64,000 bases of DNA from Cognatiluteimonas profundi (lineage in GTDB: Bacteria > Pseudomonadota > Gammaproteobacteria > Xanthomonadales > Xanthomonadaceae): positions 797,601 to 861,600 of the forward strand of contig NZ_VKHQ01000003.1 of the NCBI RefSeq assembly GCF_009792795.1, read 5' to 3'. The position numbers and the translations under genes are program-made. Positions 7,646 to 16,764 of the stretch are shown in pieces (position 1 is the stretch's first letter; each line of letters starts with the position of its first letter). The notes below the pieces were generated by a model that made no database searches, was not told the DNA's origin, and saw only the letters and a program-made list of their open reading frames with translations.

Positions 7646-9466
7646 TCAGTCGGCCGGCAGTTTCCCGACGCGTTCGACCATGCCACCCAGCACGCCCTCG
7701 CCACGGTCGGCGGCGAACAGCTGCTCCAGGTCCTTGCGCGCCTCCTGGGAGGTCTGCACCAACGCCGCCTCGTCGTCGTACACCAGGTGCTGGGTGCGCA
7801 GCAGTGCCTCGTCGTGCTCGCGGAAGCGTTCGGCACGCTGCTTCGCAACCGCCTCCGGCGTGCCGAGTGCGACCAGCACCCGCGTCCCCATGAAGAGGCT
7901 GGAGAAAAACGTCTCGCGCACGACTTCGGCGCCGAGGTCCATCAGCTCCCACGCGTGGCGGCGATTGCGCGCCCGCGCCAGCACGGTCGCGCCCGGGTAC
8001 TCGGCGCGGATGAGCCGCACGGCCTTCAGGTTGGCCTCGACATCGTCGATCGCGATGACGAACACCTTGACCCTGGCGGCACCTGCCGCGCGCAGCAGGT
8101 CCAGCCGCGACGGATCGCCGTAATAGATCAGGTTGCCGAACCGGCGCATGAATTCCACCTGCTCCGGACTGTGTTCGATGGCGACGAATGGAATGCGCTG
8201 GGCCAGCAGCAATCGCGCGACGATCTGCCCGAACCGGCCGAATCCCGCGATCAGCACTTGTGGATGCTGGTCGTCGATCGCGTCGTAGGCGGGCGCGGGC
8301 TTTGGCCGTGCGGAACCGACCAGGCGCGACATCGCGATCAGCAATGGCGGAGTCAATGCCATCGACACCCCGACGACGGCGACCAGCCGATCGCGCAGGA
8401 CGGCATCCAGCAGCCCGGCTGCCTGTGCCTCGCCGAAGATGACGAATGCGAATTCTCCGCCCAGCGCCAGCACGCTGGCCAACAGCAGGGCCTCGCGCGT
8501 GTCGAGCCGGCCGGGACGTCGCCCGACGCCGAACAGCACCGCGAACTTCACCGTCATCAGCACCGCGACCGCGACGGCGATGACGCGCGGCTCGGCCAGG
8601 ACACGGGTGAGGTTGATGCTCATGCCGACGGCCATGAAGAACAGCCCCAGCAGCAATCCCTCGAATGGCTGCACCTGCGATTCGAGTTCGTGGCGGAATT
8701 CCGAGTCGGCCAGCAGCACGCCGGCGAGGAAGGCACCCAGGCCCATGCTCAGCCCGGCCAGTTCCATCAGCCAGGCGCTGCCCAGGACCACGAGCAACGC
8801 ACTGGCCGTGAACACCTCGGGCATGCGCGTGCGCGCGATGAACCGAAACAGGTGCCGCAGCAGCAGGCGCCCACCGAACACGAGTGCGCCGATTGCCAGG
8901 AATGCCTTGAGCGCCATCCAGCCGATGGGCTGGGACGACGCCTGCCCGTCGACGCTGCCGAGCAGCGGAATCGCCGCCAGCAACGGAATGGCGGCGAGGT
9001 CCTGGAACAGCAGGATGGCGAAGCCCAGGCGGCCATGGTCGCTGGTCAGCGCCTTGCGCTCGGCCAGCAGTTGCAGGCCGATGGCGGTGGAGGACAAGGC
9101 CAGGCCCACGCCGATGACGATGGCCGCCTTCCAGCCGGCTCCCAGCCACAGCGACAACGCGCCCAGGGCCAGGGCCGACAACAGGACCTGCAGTCCGCCC
9201 ACGCCGAATACCGGCTTGCGCATGACCCGCAGGCGCGCGGGCGACAGCTCCAGCCCGATCACGAACAGCAGCATGACCACGCCGATCTGGCTGGCGCCGA
9301 GCACTGGCGCCGCATCACCCACCACGCCGAAGCCGTAGGGCCCCAGCGCGACCCCGGCGGCGAGATAGCCCAGAACGCCCCCCAGGCGCACGCGCTTGAA
9401 CACCGGCACCGCGATCACCGCGGCCAGCAGGAACACCAGTGCGAGTTCAAGACCGCCGCCGTGCAT
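7646..9466 (-). CDS. KefB/KefC-type monovalent cation:proton antiporter (CPA2) with RCK domain
   Basis: A 606-residue inner-membrane protein. The first about 385 residues form 11-13 hydrophobic helices of the Na+/H+ exchanger fold (LGGVLGYLAAGVALGPYGFG, then GVVMLLFVIGLELSPARL). A cytosolic TrkA-N/RCK domain follows at about residue 405 (QVLIAGFGRFGQIVARLLL). The C-terminal tail is charged. Family members exchange K+ for H+ and protect the cytoplasm under electrophile or pH stress. The ATG at 9466 has a GGAGG site five bases upstream. An upstream in-frame GTG at 9472 would sit between that site and the ATG and is less likely. Confidence 0.93.
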   Translation of the reverse strand: MHGGGLELALVFLLAAVIAVPVFKRVRLGGVLGYLAAGVALGPYGFGVVGDAAPVLGASQIGVVMLLFVIGLELSPARLRVMRKPVFGVGGLQVLLSALALGALSLWLGAGWKAAIVIGVGLALSSTAIGLQLLAERKALTSDHGRLGFAILLFQDLAAIPLLAAIPLLGSVDGQASSQPIGWMALKAFLAIGALVFGGRLLLRHLFRFIARTRMPEVFTASALLVVLGSAWLMELAGLSMGLGAFLAGVLLADSEFRHELESQVQPFEGLLLGLFFMAVGMSINLTRVLAEPRVIAVAVAVLMTVKFAVLFGVGRRPGRLDTREALLLASVLALGGEFAFVIFGEAQAAGLLDAVLRDRLVAVVGVSMALTPPLLIAMSRLVGSARPKPAPAYDAIDDQHPQVLIAGFGRFGQIVARLLLAQRIPFVAIEHSPEQVEFMRRFGNLIYYGDPSRLDLLRAAGAARVKVFVIAIDDVEANLKAVRLIRAEYPGATVLARARNRRHAWELMDLGAEVVRETFFSSLFMGTRVLVALGTPEAVAKQRAERFREHDEALLRTQHLVYDDEAALVQTSQEARKDLEQLFAADRGEGVLGGMVERVGKLPAD

Positions 9467-9495
9467 GGCCACCTCCGTGCAGGATTATGAACCGT

Positions 9496-9523
9496 GGCGA
9501 TGGGCGCCCGGGCGCCCATCGCC
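9496..9523. repeat. Perfect 28-bp palindrome
   Basis: The half-site GGCGATGGGCGCCC is followed directly by its exact reverse complement. It lies between the divergent antiporter and L,D-transpeptidase genes, 30 bp upstream of the antiporter ATG. There is no T-tract on either side, so a terminator is unlikely. An operator or a cruciform/REP-like element is possible. Confidence 0.7.
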
Positions 9524-9655
9524 GACGTGCCCGGCTTTGCATTTCCACGTGGGCCGGGCCCGGACAGGTCGGTGAATGGGCCGCGGCCCCGATGTGTTAC
9601 GTAAAACCGTGGTCCAGTTCAGGGATTGCCGAGCTTGGCACGGTACCCTGTGGCC

Positions 9656-10432
9656 ATGCATCGCCCCATCCTATTGCTGGCAACGGCATTGCTGGCCGCC
9701 TGTGTTGCCGACGTCCCGCATCGCTCACAGCCCGCGCACATCGCAATTGCCGCCAAACCATCGACCCCCATCGCCCCGGACACCGCCGCGCCAATGCTGC
9801 TCGGTGCGCTGGAAGCCGCCGCGCCGCAAGCAAATCCGCAGGTCCTGGATCTCGCCCTGAAGGCGCGCCGGTGCGCCATCAATCGCGGCGCCGCCTCGCT
9901 CGACTCCCGACTCGCCGTCATCGACTACTCGCGGCCGTCGACCGAACGACGGCTGTGGGTCTTCGACATGCAGAAGGCGAGCCTGTTGTTCGACGAGTAC
10001 GTCGCCCACGGTCGCGGTAGCGGCGACAACATGGCGCAGCATTTCTCCAACGTCGAAGGCAGCCTGCAGTCGAGCCTGGGACTGTTCACGACCGCCGAGA
10101 CCTACGAAGGCGACAACGGCTACTCGCTGCGGATGGATGGACTGGAGCCGGGCGTCAACGACCACGCCCGCTCGCGTGCGATCGTGATCCACGGTGCGTG
10201 GTACGTGGATCCGTTGCTCGCACTCAAACAGGGGCGGCTCGGCCGCAGTTACGGCTGCCCTGCCCTGCGACCGCAGGTTGCGCATGCGGTGATCGACAGC
10301 CTCAAGCAGGGACAGTTGCTGTTCGCCTATTACCCGGATCGTGGATGGCTGTCGAAATCACGATTCCTCGATTGCGGGCAAAGCCAATTCGCAGCTGAAC
10401 GAGTGCCAGCCCTTCACGCGACGTCGCGCTGA
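9656..10432 (+). CDS. Lipoprotein L,D-transpeptidase-like protein (YkuD_2 type)
   Basis: A 258-residue protein with a lipoprotein signal (LLAAC, lipidated Cys16; +2 residue Val suggests the outer membrane). The catalytic domain covers about residues 85-245 and has the His motif RAIVIHGAWYV and the nucleophile motif GRSYGCPAL (Cys near residue 201) of the murein L,D-transpeptidase catalytic family. Such enzymes cross-link or remodel peptidoglycan, or attach proteins to it. The ATG at 9656 gives the complete signal peptide; an upstream in-frame start would bury it. It is the first of three wall-active genes on this strand. Confidence 0.85.
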   Translation: MHRPILLLATALLAACVADVPHRSQPAHIAIAAKPSTPIAPDTAAPMLLGALEAAAPQANPQVLDLALKARRCAINRGAASLDSRLAVIDYSRPSTERRLWVFDMQKASLLFDEYVAHGRGSGDNMAQHFSNVEGSLQSSLGLFTTAETYEGDNGYSLRMDGLEPGVNDHARSRAIVIHGAWYVDPLLALKQGRLGRSYGCPALRPQVAHAVIDSLKQGQLLFAYYPDRGWLSKSRFLDCGQSQFAAERVPALHATSR

Positions 10433-10473
10433 CATCACGCAGCATTGACCTTCCTTTATACGGTGGGTCGAGC

Positions 10474-11478
10474 ATGCATCCTGGCAATCCTTCAACCCGC
10501 AAGTTGGCGGTGGCTGTCTCATCACTGCTGCTGACCGCGGCTTTTGCCACGTCTGCCCGACCGCAGGAAACCACCTTGCCGGCCCCTGCGCCTGCCACCT
10601 CTGTCGACGCGATCAACGCGGCGCAGGCGGGCGACAGCCACGATGCGATCCTGCGCGCGCAGATCCTCCTCGACCGCGCGCATTTTTCCCCCGGCGAAAT
10701 CGACGGACGCGGTGGTTCCAATACGCGCCGGGCCATTTCCGGTTTCCAGGCCTCCAGGGATCTCCCCGTTACCGGCACCCTCGACGATGCGACGTGGTCC
10801 GCGCTCATCCAGGACGCGCAGCCGGCACTGGTCAGCTACGCGTTGACGGATGCGGACGCGGCAGGTCCGTTCGAGCCGATCCCGGCGGACATGATGGAAA
10901 AGGCCAAGCTGCCGGCGCTGGGTTATTCCTCCGTGCAGGAAGCCATGGGCGAGAAGTTCCATGCCAGCCCCGCGCTGCTCGAGAAGCTCAACCCGGGCAC
11001 GTCGTTCGCCGTGGGCGAGCAGATCATCGTTCCCAATGTCATGGGCGTTGCCGGTGACCTGCCCAAGGCCGCCAAGGTCGTGGTGGACAAGTCCGATGCG
11101 ACGGTGAGCCTGGTGGATGCCGCCGGCAAGACCTACGCGCAGTTTCCGGCGACGATGGGCAGCTCCCATGATCCATTGCCGCTCGGTGACTGGAAGATCC
11201 AGGGCGTCGGCAACAATCCGACCTTCCAGTACAACCCCGCGCTGTTCTGGGACGCGAATCCAAGACATTCGAAAGCCATGATCCCCGCCGGCCCCAATAA
11301 TCCGGTCGGCGTGGTCTGGGTCGACCTGTCGAAGGAGCACTACGGCATCCACGGCACGCCCGAGCCCGCCAAGATCGGCAAGACCGAATCACACGGCTGC
11401 ATCCGCCTGACCAACTGGGATGCATTGACGCTGTCGCATTCGGTCGGGCCGGGCACGCCCGCCGTCTTGCAGGAGTGA
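10474..11478 (+). CDS. L,D-transpeptidase with peptidoglycan-binding domain (ErfK/YbiS/YcfS/YnhG family)
   Basis: A 334-residue exported enzyme. The signal peptide is at about residues 1-29. A PG_binding_1 domain follows at about residues 60-105 ([17 protein letters not shown]). A LysM-like spacer is at about 150-185, and the YkuD catalytic domain at about 195-330 has [10 protein letters not shown] and [12 protein letters not shown], with the nucleophile Cys near residue 309. It forms 3-3 cross-links or links murein to partner proteins in the periplasm. It starts 41 bp after the YkuD_2 gene and 37 bp before the M23 gene, so the three may form one transcript. Confidence 0.92.
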   Translation: MHPGNPSTRKLAVAVSSLLLTAAFATSARPQETTLPAPAPATSVDAINAAQAGDSHDAILRAQILLDRAHFSPGEIDGRGGSNTRRAISGFQASRDLPVTGTLDDATWSALIQDAQPALVSYALTDADAAGPFEPIPADMMEKAKLPALGYSSVQEAMGEKFHASPALLEKLNPGTSFAVGEQIIVPNVMGVAGDLPKAAKVVVDKSDATVSLVDAAGKTYAQFPATMGSSHDPLPLGDWKIQGVGNNPTFQYNPALFWDANPRHSKAMIPAGPNNPVGVVWVDLSKEHYGIHGTPEPAKIGKTESHGCIRLTNWDALTLSHSVGPGTPAVLQE

Positions 11479-11515
11479 GCGCCATGACTGGCTGGCCGGT
11501 CATCGGGAGGTGTGC

Positions 11516-12205
11516 ATGAAGAGCGTGCTGCTGTTCCTTGCCGGCGTGCTGGTCGGTGCCAATGTCGTGTACTTCCTAGTGAGGCGTGATTGCCCCGCGC
11601 CAGCCATGGCGCCACCGGCATTGTCCGTGGCGCCGGTCACCCAGCCGGTTATGCCGCCCGGCACTTCGGCGTTGCCGCCAGCGCCGGCGCCGGCGCGGAC
11701 GCCAGTGGCATCGTCACCGGGTGCCGCACTGCCCGCGTCCGCGATCGCCACGACTCCTGCCATCGCCGGCCTGTTGCTGCCGGTCGCGGGGATTGCGCCA
11801 CGACAGCTCACCGATACCTTCGGCGACGATCGCCAGGGCACGCGTCGCCACGAAGCACTGGACATCATGGCCGCGCGCGGGACACCGGTCCTGGCGGCAT
11901 CCGATGGCAAGGTCGCCAAGCTGTTCACCAGCGTCCGCGGCGGACTGACCATCTACGAGTTCGATCCGGCCAGTACCTACTGCTACTACTACGCGCACCT
12001 GGATCGCTACGCGAACGGACTCGTCGAGGGCCAGGCGCTCAAGCGCGGCGACGTGATCGGTTATGTCGGCAGCACCGGCGACGCCAGTCCGGACGCACCG
12101 CACCTGCACTTCGCGATCTTCCTGCTCGGCCCGGAGAAGCAATGGTGGAAGGGCACTCCGATCAACCCCTACCCGTTGCTGGCCAGCGCGTCGGGCAGTC
12201 GCTGA
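11516..12205 (+). CDS. M23 (LytM-type) metallopeptidase, membrane-anchored
   Basis: A 229-residue protein with an N-terminal membrane anchor (about residues 3-22) and a Pro/Ala-rich linker (about 25-90). The M23 domain (about 95-220) keeps the zinc residues in HEALDI and the catalytic/zinc motif HLHF, so it is predicted to be an active murein endopeptidase rather than a degenerate activator. The ATG at 11516 is preferred over the GTG at 11510 because GGGAGG lies five bases upstream of it. It follows two L,D-transpeptidase genes. Confidence 0.88.
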   Translation: MKSVLLFLAGVLVGANVVYFLVRRDCPAPAMAPPALSVAPVTQPVMPPGTSALPPAPAPARTPVASSPGAALPASAIATTPAIAGLLLPVAGIAPRQLTDTFGDDRQGTRRHEALDIMAARGTPVLAASDGKVAKLFTSVRGGLTIYEFDPASTYCYYYAHLDRYANGLVEGQALKRGDVIGYVGSTGDASPDAPHLHFAIFLLGPEKQWWKGTPINPYPLLASASGSR

Positions 12206-12346
12206 AGCGCGGCGGCTTGCCCTTCAATCGCGAATTCGCAAATCGGCGAGTGCGAGCCGGATGCGCCTGATCGACTGACCGCCTGCGTCCAGGGATCCGC
12301 CGACGCCGGTGTATCCTCCAGCCACATTCGCTGAACCGGTAAATGC

Positions 12347-12820
12347 ATGAAACGCCTGGCGCTGACCCTATTCGCCGTGATGTCCCTGCTGCTGGCCAGC
12401 TGCGCGAGTGGCCCTTCCCGTCGCGTCTCCGATCCGGCCGCCAACATCCAGCAACTGACCGTGCGCGCAAACGGAAGCTGGTCGCTGGATGTGCGCATCG
12501 ACAACTTCAGCAACGTGCCGATGCGCTTCGACAGCATCCGGCTTGCGATGGTGATCGGCGACGTGCCGGCGGGCACCATCGAAGGACACGCCGGGCTTTC
12601 GATCGGCCCGGAATCCGCCGACGTCGCGACCGTCGCACTGGTCCCGTCATCGGCAGCGAAGATCGTCATGGCCGACGCGCTCGCGCGCGGCACCGGCGTG
12701 ACTTATTCGCTCGAGGGCACCGTCGACGCGGGACTGGAAACCGGCAGCCTGCACAGCTACCGGATCAAGCGCAGCAACGCGCTGGCGCCGGTCCCCGGCC
12801 TGGCCGGCGTCCTGCGCTGA
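12347..12820 (+). CDS. LEA type 2-family lipoprotein
   Basis: A 157-residue lipoprotein with lipobox LLASC (Cys19; +2 is Ser/Ala, suggesting outer-membrane sorting). The body is a single beta-rich domain of LEA14/WHy type (VRANGSWSLDVRIDNFSNVPMR at its start, split here only for location), found in desiccation- and stress-related proteins. No enzymatic residues are expected. The stop lies 37 bp before the acyl-CoA dehydrogenase start. Confidence 0.75.
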   Translation: MKRLALTLFAVMSLLLASCASGPSRRVSDPAANIQQLTVRANGSWSLDVRIDNFSNVPMRFDSIRLAMVIGDVPAGTIEGHAGLSIGPESADVATVALVPSSAAKIVMADALARGTGVTYSLEGTVDAGLETGSLHSYRIKRSNALAPVPGLAGVLR

Positions 12821-12857
12821 CACTCCCTGATATCGACGACCTCCCCGCTGGAGTGAC

Positions 12858-14648
12858 ATGAGCACCTATCGCGCCCCGCTGTCGGACATGCGCTTCGCCC
12901 TGTTCGACGTCCTCGGTGCTGAGGCACTTTTCGCGCGCCTCGGATTCGACGCCGCCACGCGCGACACCGTCGATGCCGTGCTGGACGAGGGGGCGCGTTT
13001 CGCCGAAACCGTGCTGGCGCCACTCAATGCGGTCGGTGATGCATCCGGATGCAGTTTCGATGCGCAGACCGGCGAGGTGACCACCCCACCGGGGTTCCGC
13101 CAGGCGTATGCGCAATACGTCGATGGCGGGTGGCCGGGCCTGGTCTCTCCCGAGGCCTTCGGTGGCCAGGGGCTGCCGCATGCGGCCGGTGTCCCGCTCA
13201 AGGAAATGATCGACGCAGCCAACCTGGCGTGGGGCAATTTCCCGCTGCTGTCCCACGGCGCGACCGAGGCGCTGCTCCACCACGGCGAAGCGTGGCAGCA
13301 GGATGCCTTCCTCAGGCCCATCGTGCAGGGCACATGGACCGGAACCATGTGCCTGACCGAACCGCAATGCGGCACCGACCTGGGCCTGCTCACCACGCGC
13401 GCCGTCGCCAACGACGATGGCAGCCATTCCATCACCGGCACCAAGATCTTCATCACCGCCGGCGAGCATGACTTCACCGACAACATCATCCACCTCGTGC
13501 TGGCCCGACTGCCTGGCGCACCGGCGGGCAGCAAGGGCATCTCCATGTTCATCGTGCCCAGGATGCAGGTCGATCGCGACGGCACCGTCGGCGCGCGCAA
13601 TGCCGTGCGATGCGGCGCGCTCGAACACAAGATGGGGATCCATGGCTCGGCCACGTGCGTGATGAACTTCGACGGCGCGCGCGGTTACCTGATCGGCGAG
13701 CCCAACAAGGGACTGGCCGCGATGTTCACCATGATGAATACCGCGCGCCTTGCGGTCGGCCTGCAGGGACTCGGGATCGCGGATCGCGCATGGCAGAACG
13801 CACTGCGCTACGCGCGCGAACGCCTGCAGATGCGCGCGCTCTCGGGACCGAAATTCCCGGAGCAACGCGCCGATCCGATCATCGTGCACCCCGACGTGCG
13901 CCGGATGCTGCTGACGCAGAAGGCACTGGTCGAAGGCGGTCGCGTGCTGGGCTACCACGCAGCGTCGCTGATCGATATCGTCAGCCACGGCGCGGATGCA
14001 GCCGAGCGCGCGCAGGCGGATGCCTTGTTGGGCTTCCTGACGCCGATCGTCAAGGCGTGCCTGACCGAGTGGGCGGTCGAATGCACATACCACGCGCTGC
14101 AATGCTTCGGCGGCCACGGCTACATCGCCGAACACGGGATGGAGCAACTGGTGCGCGACGCCCGCATCACGACCTTGTACGAAGGCACCACCGGCATCCA
14201 GGCACTGGACCTGATGGGCCGCAAGACCCTGCAGCAACACGGAGCGGGACTGCGGGTGATGCTGGCGATGATCGAGGATTTCTGCGCCGACAGCGCCAAC
14301 CAGCAGGCGGCCGGCGAGTTCATCGCGCCCCTGCGTGAAAAGGCCGCCGAATGGCAGGAACTCACTCGCACCATCGGCCTGCGCGCCGCCGCCGATCCCG
14401 ATGAGATCGGTGCCGCCGCATACGACTATCTCTTCTATTCCGGCTACGTCGCACTGGCGTACTGGTGGGCGCGCAGCGTCGTGGCGGCCGACGCGTCGAC
14501 GCATTCGTCCGCATTCAAGGCAGCGAAACGTGAGACCGCGCGGTTCCATTTCGCCCGGCTGCTGCCACGGACGCTGATGCACAAGGCGGCGATCGAGAGT
14601 GGCGCCGGTCCGTTGATGTCGCTGGAGGCGGAGCGGTTCGACGCCTGA
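12858..14648 (+). CDS. Acyl-CoA dehydrogenase, long form with C-terminal extension
   Basis: A 596-residue flavoenzyme that oxidises an acyl-CoA at the alpha-beta bond in fatty-acid degradation. The N-terminal and middle domains (about residues 40-270) contain MCLTEPQCGTDLG, the signature of the FAD/substrate region. The C-terminal helical domain (about 285-460) has the catalytic Glu in LYEGTTGIQALDL near residue 441. The last about 120 residues match the acetyl-CoA dehydrogenase C-terminal-like extension of long members. Cytoplasmic. The substrate chain length cannot be read from the sequence. Confidence 0.92.
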   Translation: MSTYRAPLSDMRFALFDVLGAEALFARLGFDAATRDTVDAVLDEGARFAETVLAPLNAVGDASGCSFDAQTGEVTTPPGFRQAYAQYVDGGWPGLVSPEAFGGQGLPHAAGVPLKEMIDAANLAWGNFPLLSHGATEALLHHGEAWQQDAFLRPIVQGTWTGTMCLTEPQCGTDLGLLTTRAVANDDGSHSITGTKIFITAGEHDFTDNIIHLVLARLPGAPAGSKGISMFIVPRMQVDRDGTVGARNAVRCGALEHKMGIHGSATCVMNFDGARGYLIGEPNKGLAAMFTMMNTARLAVGLQGLGIADRAWQNALRYARERLQMRALSGPKFPEQRADPIIVHPDVRRMLLTQKALVEGGRVLGYHAASLIDIVSHGADAAERAQADALLGFLTPIVKACLTEWAVECTYHALQCFGGHGYIAEHGMEQLVRDARITTLYEGTTGIQALDLMGRKTLQQHGAGLRVMLAMIEDFCADSANQQAAGEFIAPLREKAAEWQELTRTIGLRAAADPDEIGAAAYDYLFYSGYVALAYWWARSVVAADASTHSSAFKAAKRETARFHFARLLPRTLMHKAAIESGAGPLMSLEAERFDA

Positions 14649-14729
14649 TCCGGGCGCCCGCCCGGGCAAGCGCGATCTGCGCCGCCTGCCGTACAAAGTC
14701 GCGGCGAATGGGTATAAGGTTGATCCCCG

Positions 14730-15401
14730 ATGGAGACCGACAGAGCGACGTTGCGCCTTGTCCAAGCGGGAGCCCCTGCGGATTCCGGGCTCGCCGCTGC
14801 CGACGTGGCCGACACGTTGCAACCCATTCCCCGACTCGATGCCGTCCGCCTGCTGTCCCTGGACGCGCATGGCCGCGTACTCGACTGGATGAGCTGGCAG
14901 GACGCGACGTGCCTCTACGTGCGCGGCGCGGTGGCCTGGACGCTCGGCGACCCCTGCCTGAGCGTCCGCGGCGGCATTTCCCGCATGACCGGCGAGCGCA
15001 GCGTGCTGGACCTGCATCCGATCGTCGCGGCGCGGGGCCATGCGCGCGCACATGCGCTCGATCCCACGCCCTCGCTCACCAATGTCGCCCTGTTCGCCCG
15101 CGACCAGCACCTGTGCCTGTATTGCGGACGCGACTTCAGCCGCCAGCATCTGACGCGCGACCACGTCGTGCCGCTGTCCAGGGGCGGCCGCGATATCTGG
15201 GAGAACGTCGTCGCGGCCTGCTTCCACTGCAATTCGCGCAAGGGCGGCCGGACGCCGCAGCAGGCATCGATGCCACTACTGGCGATCCCCTATCGCCCCA
15301 GCTGGATCGAACACCTGATCCTGTCGAACCGAAACATCCTCGCCGACCAGATGGCCTTCCTGAGAAGCCACCTGCCCAAGCGCAGGCAACGCCTGGCCTG
15401 A
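14730..15401 (+). CDS. HNH endonuclease
   Basis: A 223-residue protein whose C-terminal half (about residues 125-185) is an HNH_5-type nuclease domain. Zinc-binding Cys pairs are in CLYCG and CFHCN, the catalytic segment is LTRDHVVPLSRGG, and the Asn-containing helix is WENVVAACFHC. The N-terminal about 110 residues resemble the conserved lead-in of this bacterial HNH family and have no known function. No methylase, phage or restriction gene is adjacent, so a role in defence cannot be claimed. A TATAAG hexamer sits upstream of the ATG. Confidence 0.85.
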   Translation: METDRATLRLVQAGAPADSGLAAADVADTLQPIPRLDAVRLLSLDAHGRVLDWMSWQDATCLYVRGAVAWTLGDPCLSVRGGISRMTGERSVLDLHPIVAARGHARAHALDPTPSLTNVALFARDQHLCLYCGRDFSRQHLTRDHVVPLSRGGRDIWENVVAACFHCNSRKGGRTPQQASMPLLAIPYRPSWIEHLILSNRNILADQMAFLRSHLPKRRQRLA

Positions 15402-15491
15402 TGGTTGACAGGCCATGGCGTCGGCGCGGGCGCTCCGCCAAGGCGCAACTTCGCTACACTCGAAGCAGCCCAATCTGAACCGGATCGCAAC

Positions 15492-16700
15492 ATGGCACTG
15501 ACGCTCGGTTTTACCGGCATGGACGCGGCCACCGAGGCGGCGTTGACCGCGGCCTTCAACCAGGCCAATGGCAGCCTGGGTCATCCATGGCAGCTGGTGC
15601 CCGACGCAGAGGCGGCAACGGTCATCGTCGACATGGACAGCATGTACGGCCCGATGAGCTGGCTTCGACTGCATGCCGCAGGCAAGCAGGTGGTGGGGCT
15701 GAGTTCGGCCGCCCGCACGCAGACCGATTTCCATCTCCGCCGCCCGTTCGACGCCGACAGCGTGGCCGAGCTGCTGCAGGCCGTCAGTGGTGGCCAGCCT
15801 GCCAAGGCCGCCGGCAAGCCCGCTGCCGAGCCCCAAGCCTCACGCAAGTCAGCTGCAGCCGCGCCGAAGGAATCCAGAGCAAGTGCTCCGGCTGCTGCGC
15901 CGCCGCACGTGGCTGCCGTGCCATCGGGCATGTCGCCGTCGCCCGTGCCGCAGGATCTGCTTCCCGAGGAACATCCGCTTCCCGTGGATGAGGAAGCGGA
16001 GCCGCCCGCACCCGCACCGCACCTGCCTGCGTCGGTCGAGGCCGGGACACTGGCCCCGACCACGATCACGCCATCAGCCGCCGTCGTGCACCCGGCGCCG
16101 GCAGTGGAGCCGATTGCACCGGCAACCCCGGCCCGGGAGCCCGTTTTCGCCGACTGGCTCGCGCCCGGCGCGCTGAGCGGGCGATTCCGCTACCGCCGCG
16201 CCGTCCAGGAGCCCCTCCTGATCGACGCCAATGCCCGTCAGTACTTTGCGACCACGTCGCTCAAGCCGCTGGCCAGCGTGATCGAGGGCCGCGTTGGCCG
16301 TGAGGATTTCCAGCCCGTGGATGCGGCCGCCTGGGCCCGCGAGACCGAGGCGCTTGGCGCGGCGCAACCCCTGAATCGGCTGCAGTGGTTCGGCGGACTG
16401 GTCGCCGGCAAGGGCCATCTCCTGCCTGAGTTCGACACCTCCGGCCGCTACCGCCTGGGCAAGTGGCCGCAGACCGAGCGCGAATTCCCCAAACACTTCC
16501 GTATCGCCACGGCAATGATGAAAGGGCCCGCGACGCTGGCCGAACTGGCCGGCGCAAGCGGCGTCTCCTTCCAGGAAGTGGCGGACTTCGTCAATGCCAG
16601 CCTGATCACCGGCTATGCGGAACTGGTACCCGACGCGCCGCCGGAGCCTGTGGAACCGCCCAAGCCCGCTGGGCTGTTCGGACGTCGGCGCGGAAAATAA
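15492..16700 (+). CDS. Hypothetical protein with receiver-like N-terminus and Pro/Ala linker
   Basis: A 402-residue protein of unrecognised family. Residues 1-100 have alternating beta-alpha character and a [10 protein letters not shown] strand, like a degenerate receiver domain. Residues about 105-215 are a low-complexity Pro/Ala-rich linker. Residues about 225-395 are folded and end in a winged-helix-like stretch ([19 protein letters not shown]). The C-terminus GLFGRRRGK is basic. There is no signal peptide or membrane helix. It lies 64 bp upstream of dxs on the same strand. A regulatory or scaffold role is a guess. Confidence 0.7.
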   Translation: MALTLGFTGMDAATEAALTAAFNQANGSLGHPWQLVPDAEAATVIVDMDSMYGPMSWLRLHAAGKQVVGLSSAARTQTDFHLRRPFDADSVAELLQAVSGGQPAKAAGKPAAEPQASRKSAAAAPKESRASAPAAAPPHVAAVPSGMSPSPVPQDLLPEEHPLPVDEEAEPPAPAPHLPASVEAGTLAPTTITPSAAVVHPAPAVEPIAPATPAREPVFADWLAPGALSGRFRYRRAVQEPLLIDANARQYFATTSLKPLASVIEGRVGREDFQPVDAAAWARETEALGAAQPLNRLQWFGGLVAGKGHLLPEFDTSGRYRLGKWPQTEREFPKHFRIATAMMKGPATLAELAGASGVSFQEVADFVNASLITGYAELVPDAPPEPVEPPKPAGLFGRRRGK

Positions 16701-16764
16701 ACAATCCCGCGCGACGCACCCGACTTTCCTTGCCCGTCACGGCGTCGGCGGCGAAAATGGCGGG

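Noticed and set aside
10440..10473. TTGACC and TATACG as a promoter directly before the second L,D-transpeptidase
   Set aside because: The two hexamers are only six bp apart, so they cannot form a sigma-70 promoter.
14730..15401. HNH gene as part of a restriction or anti-phage island
   Set aside because: No methylase, helicase, integrase or other defence gene is adjacent; its neighbours are metabolic core genes.
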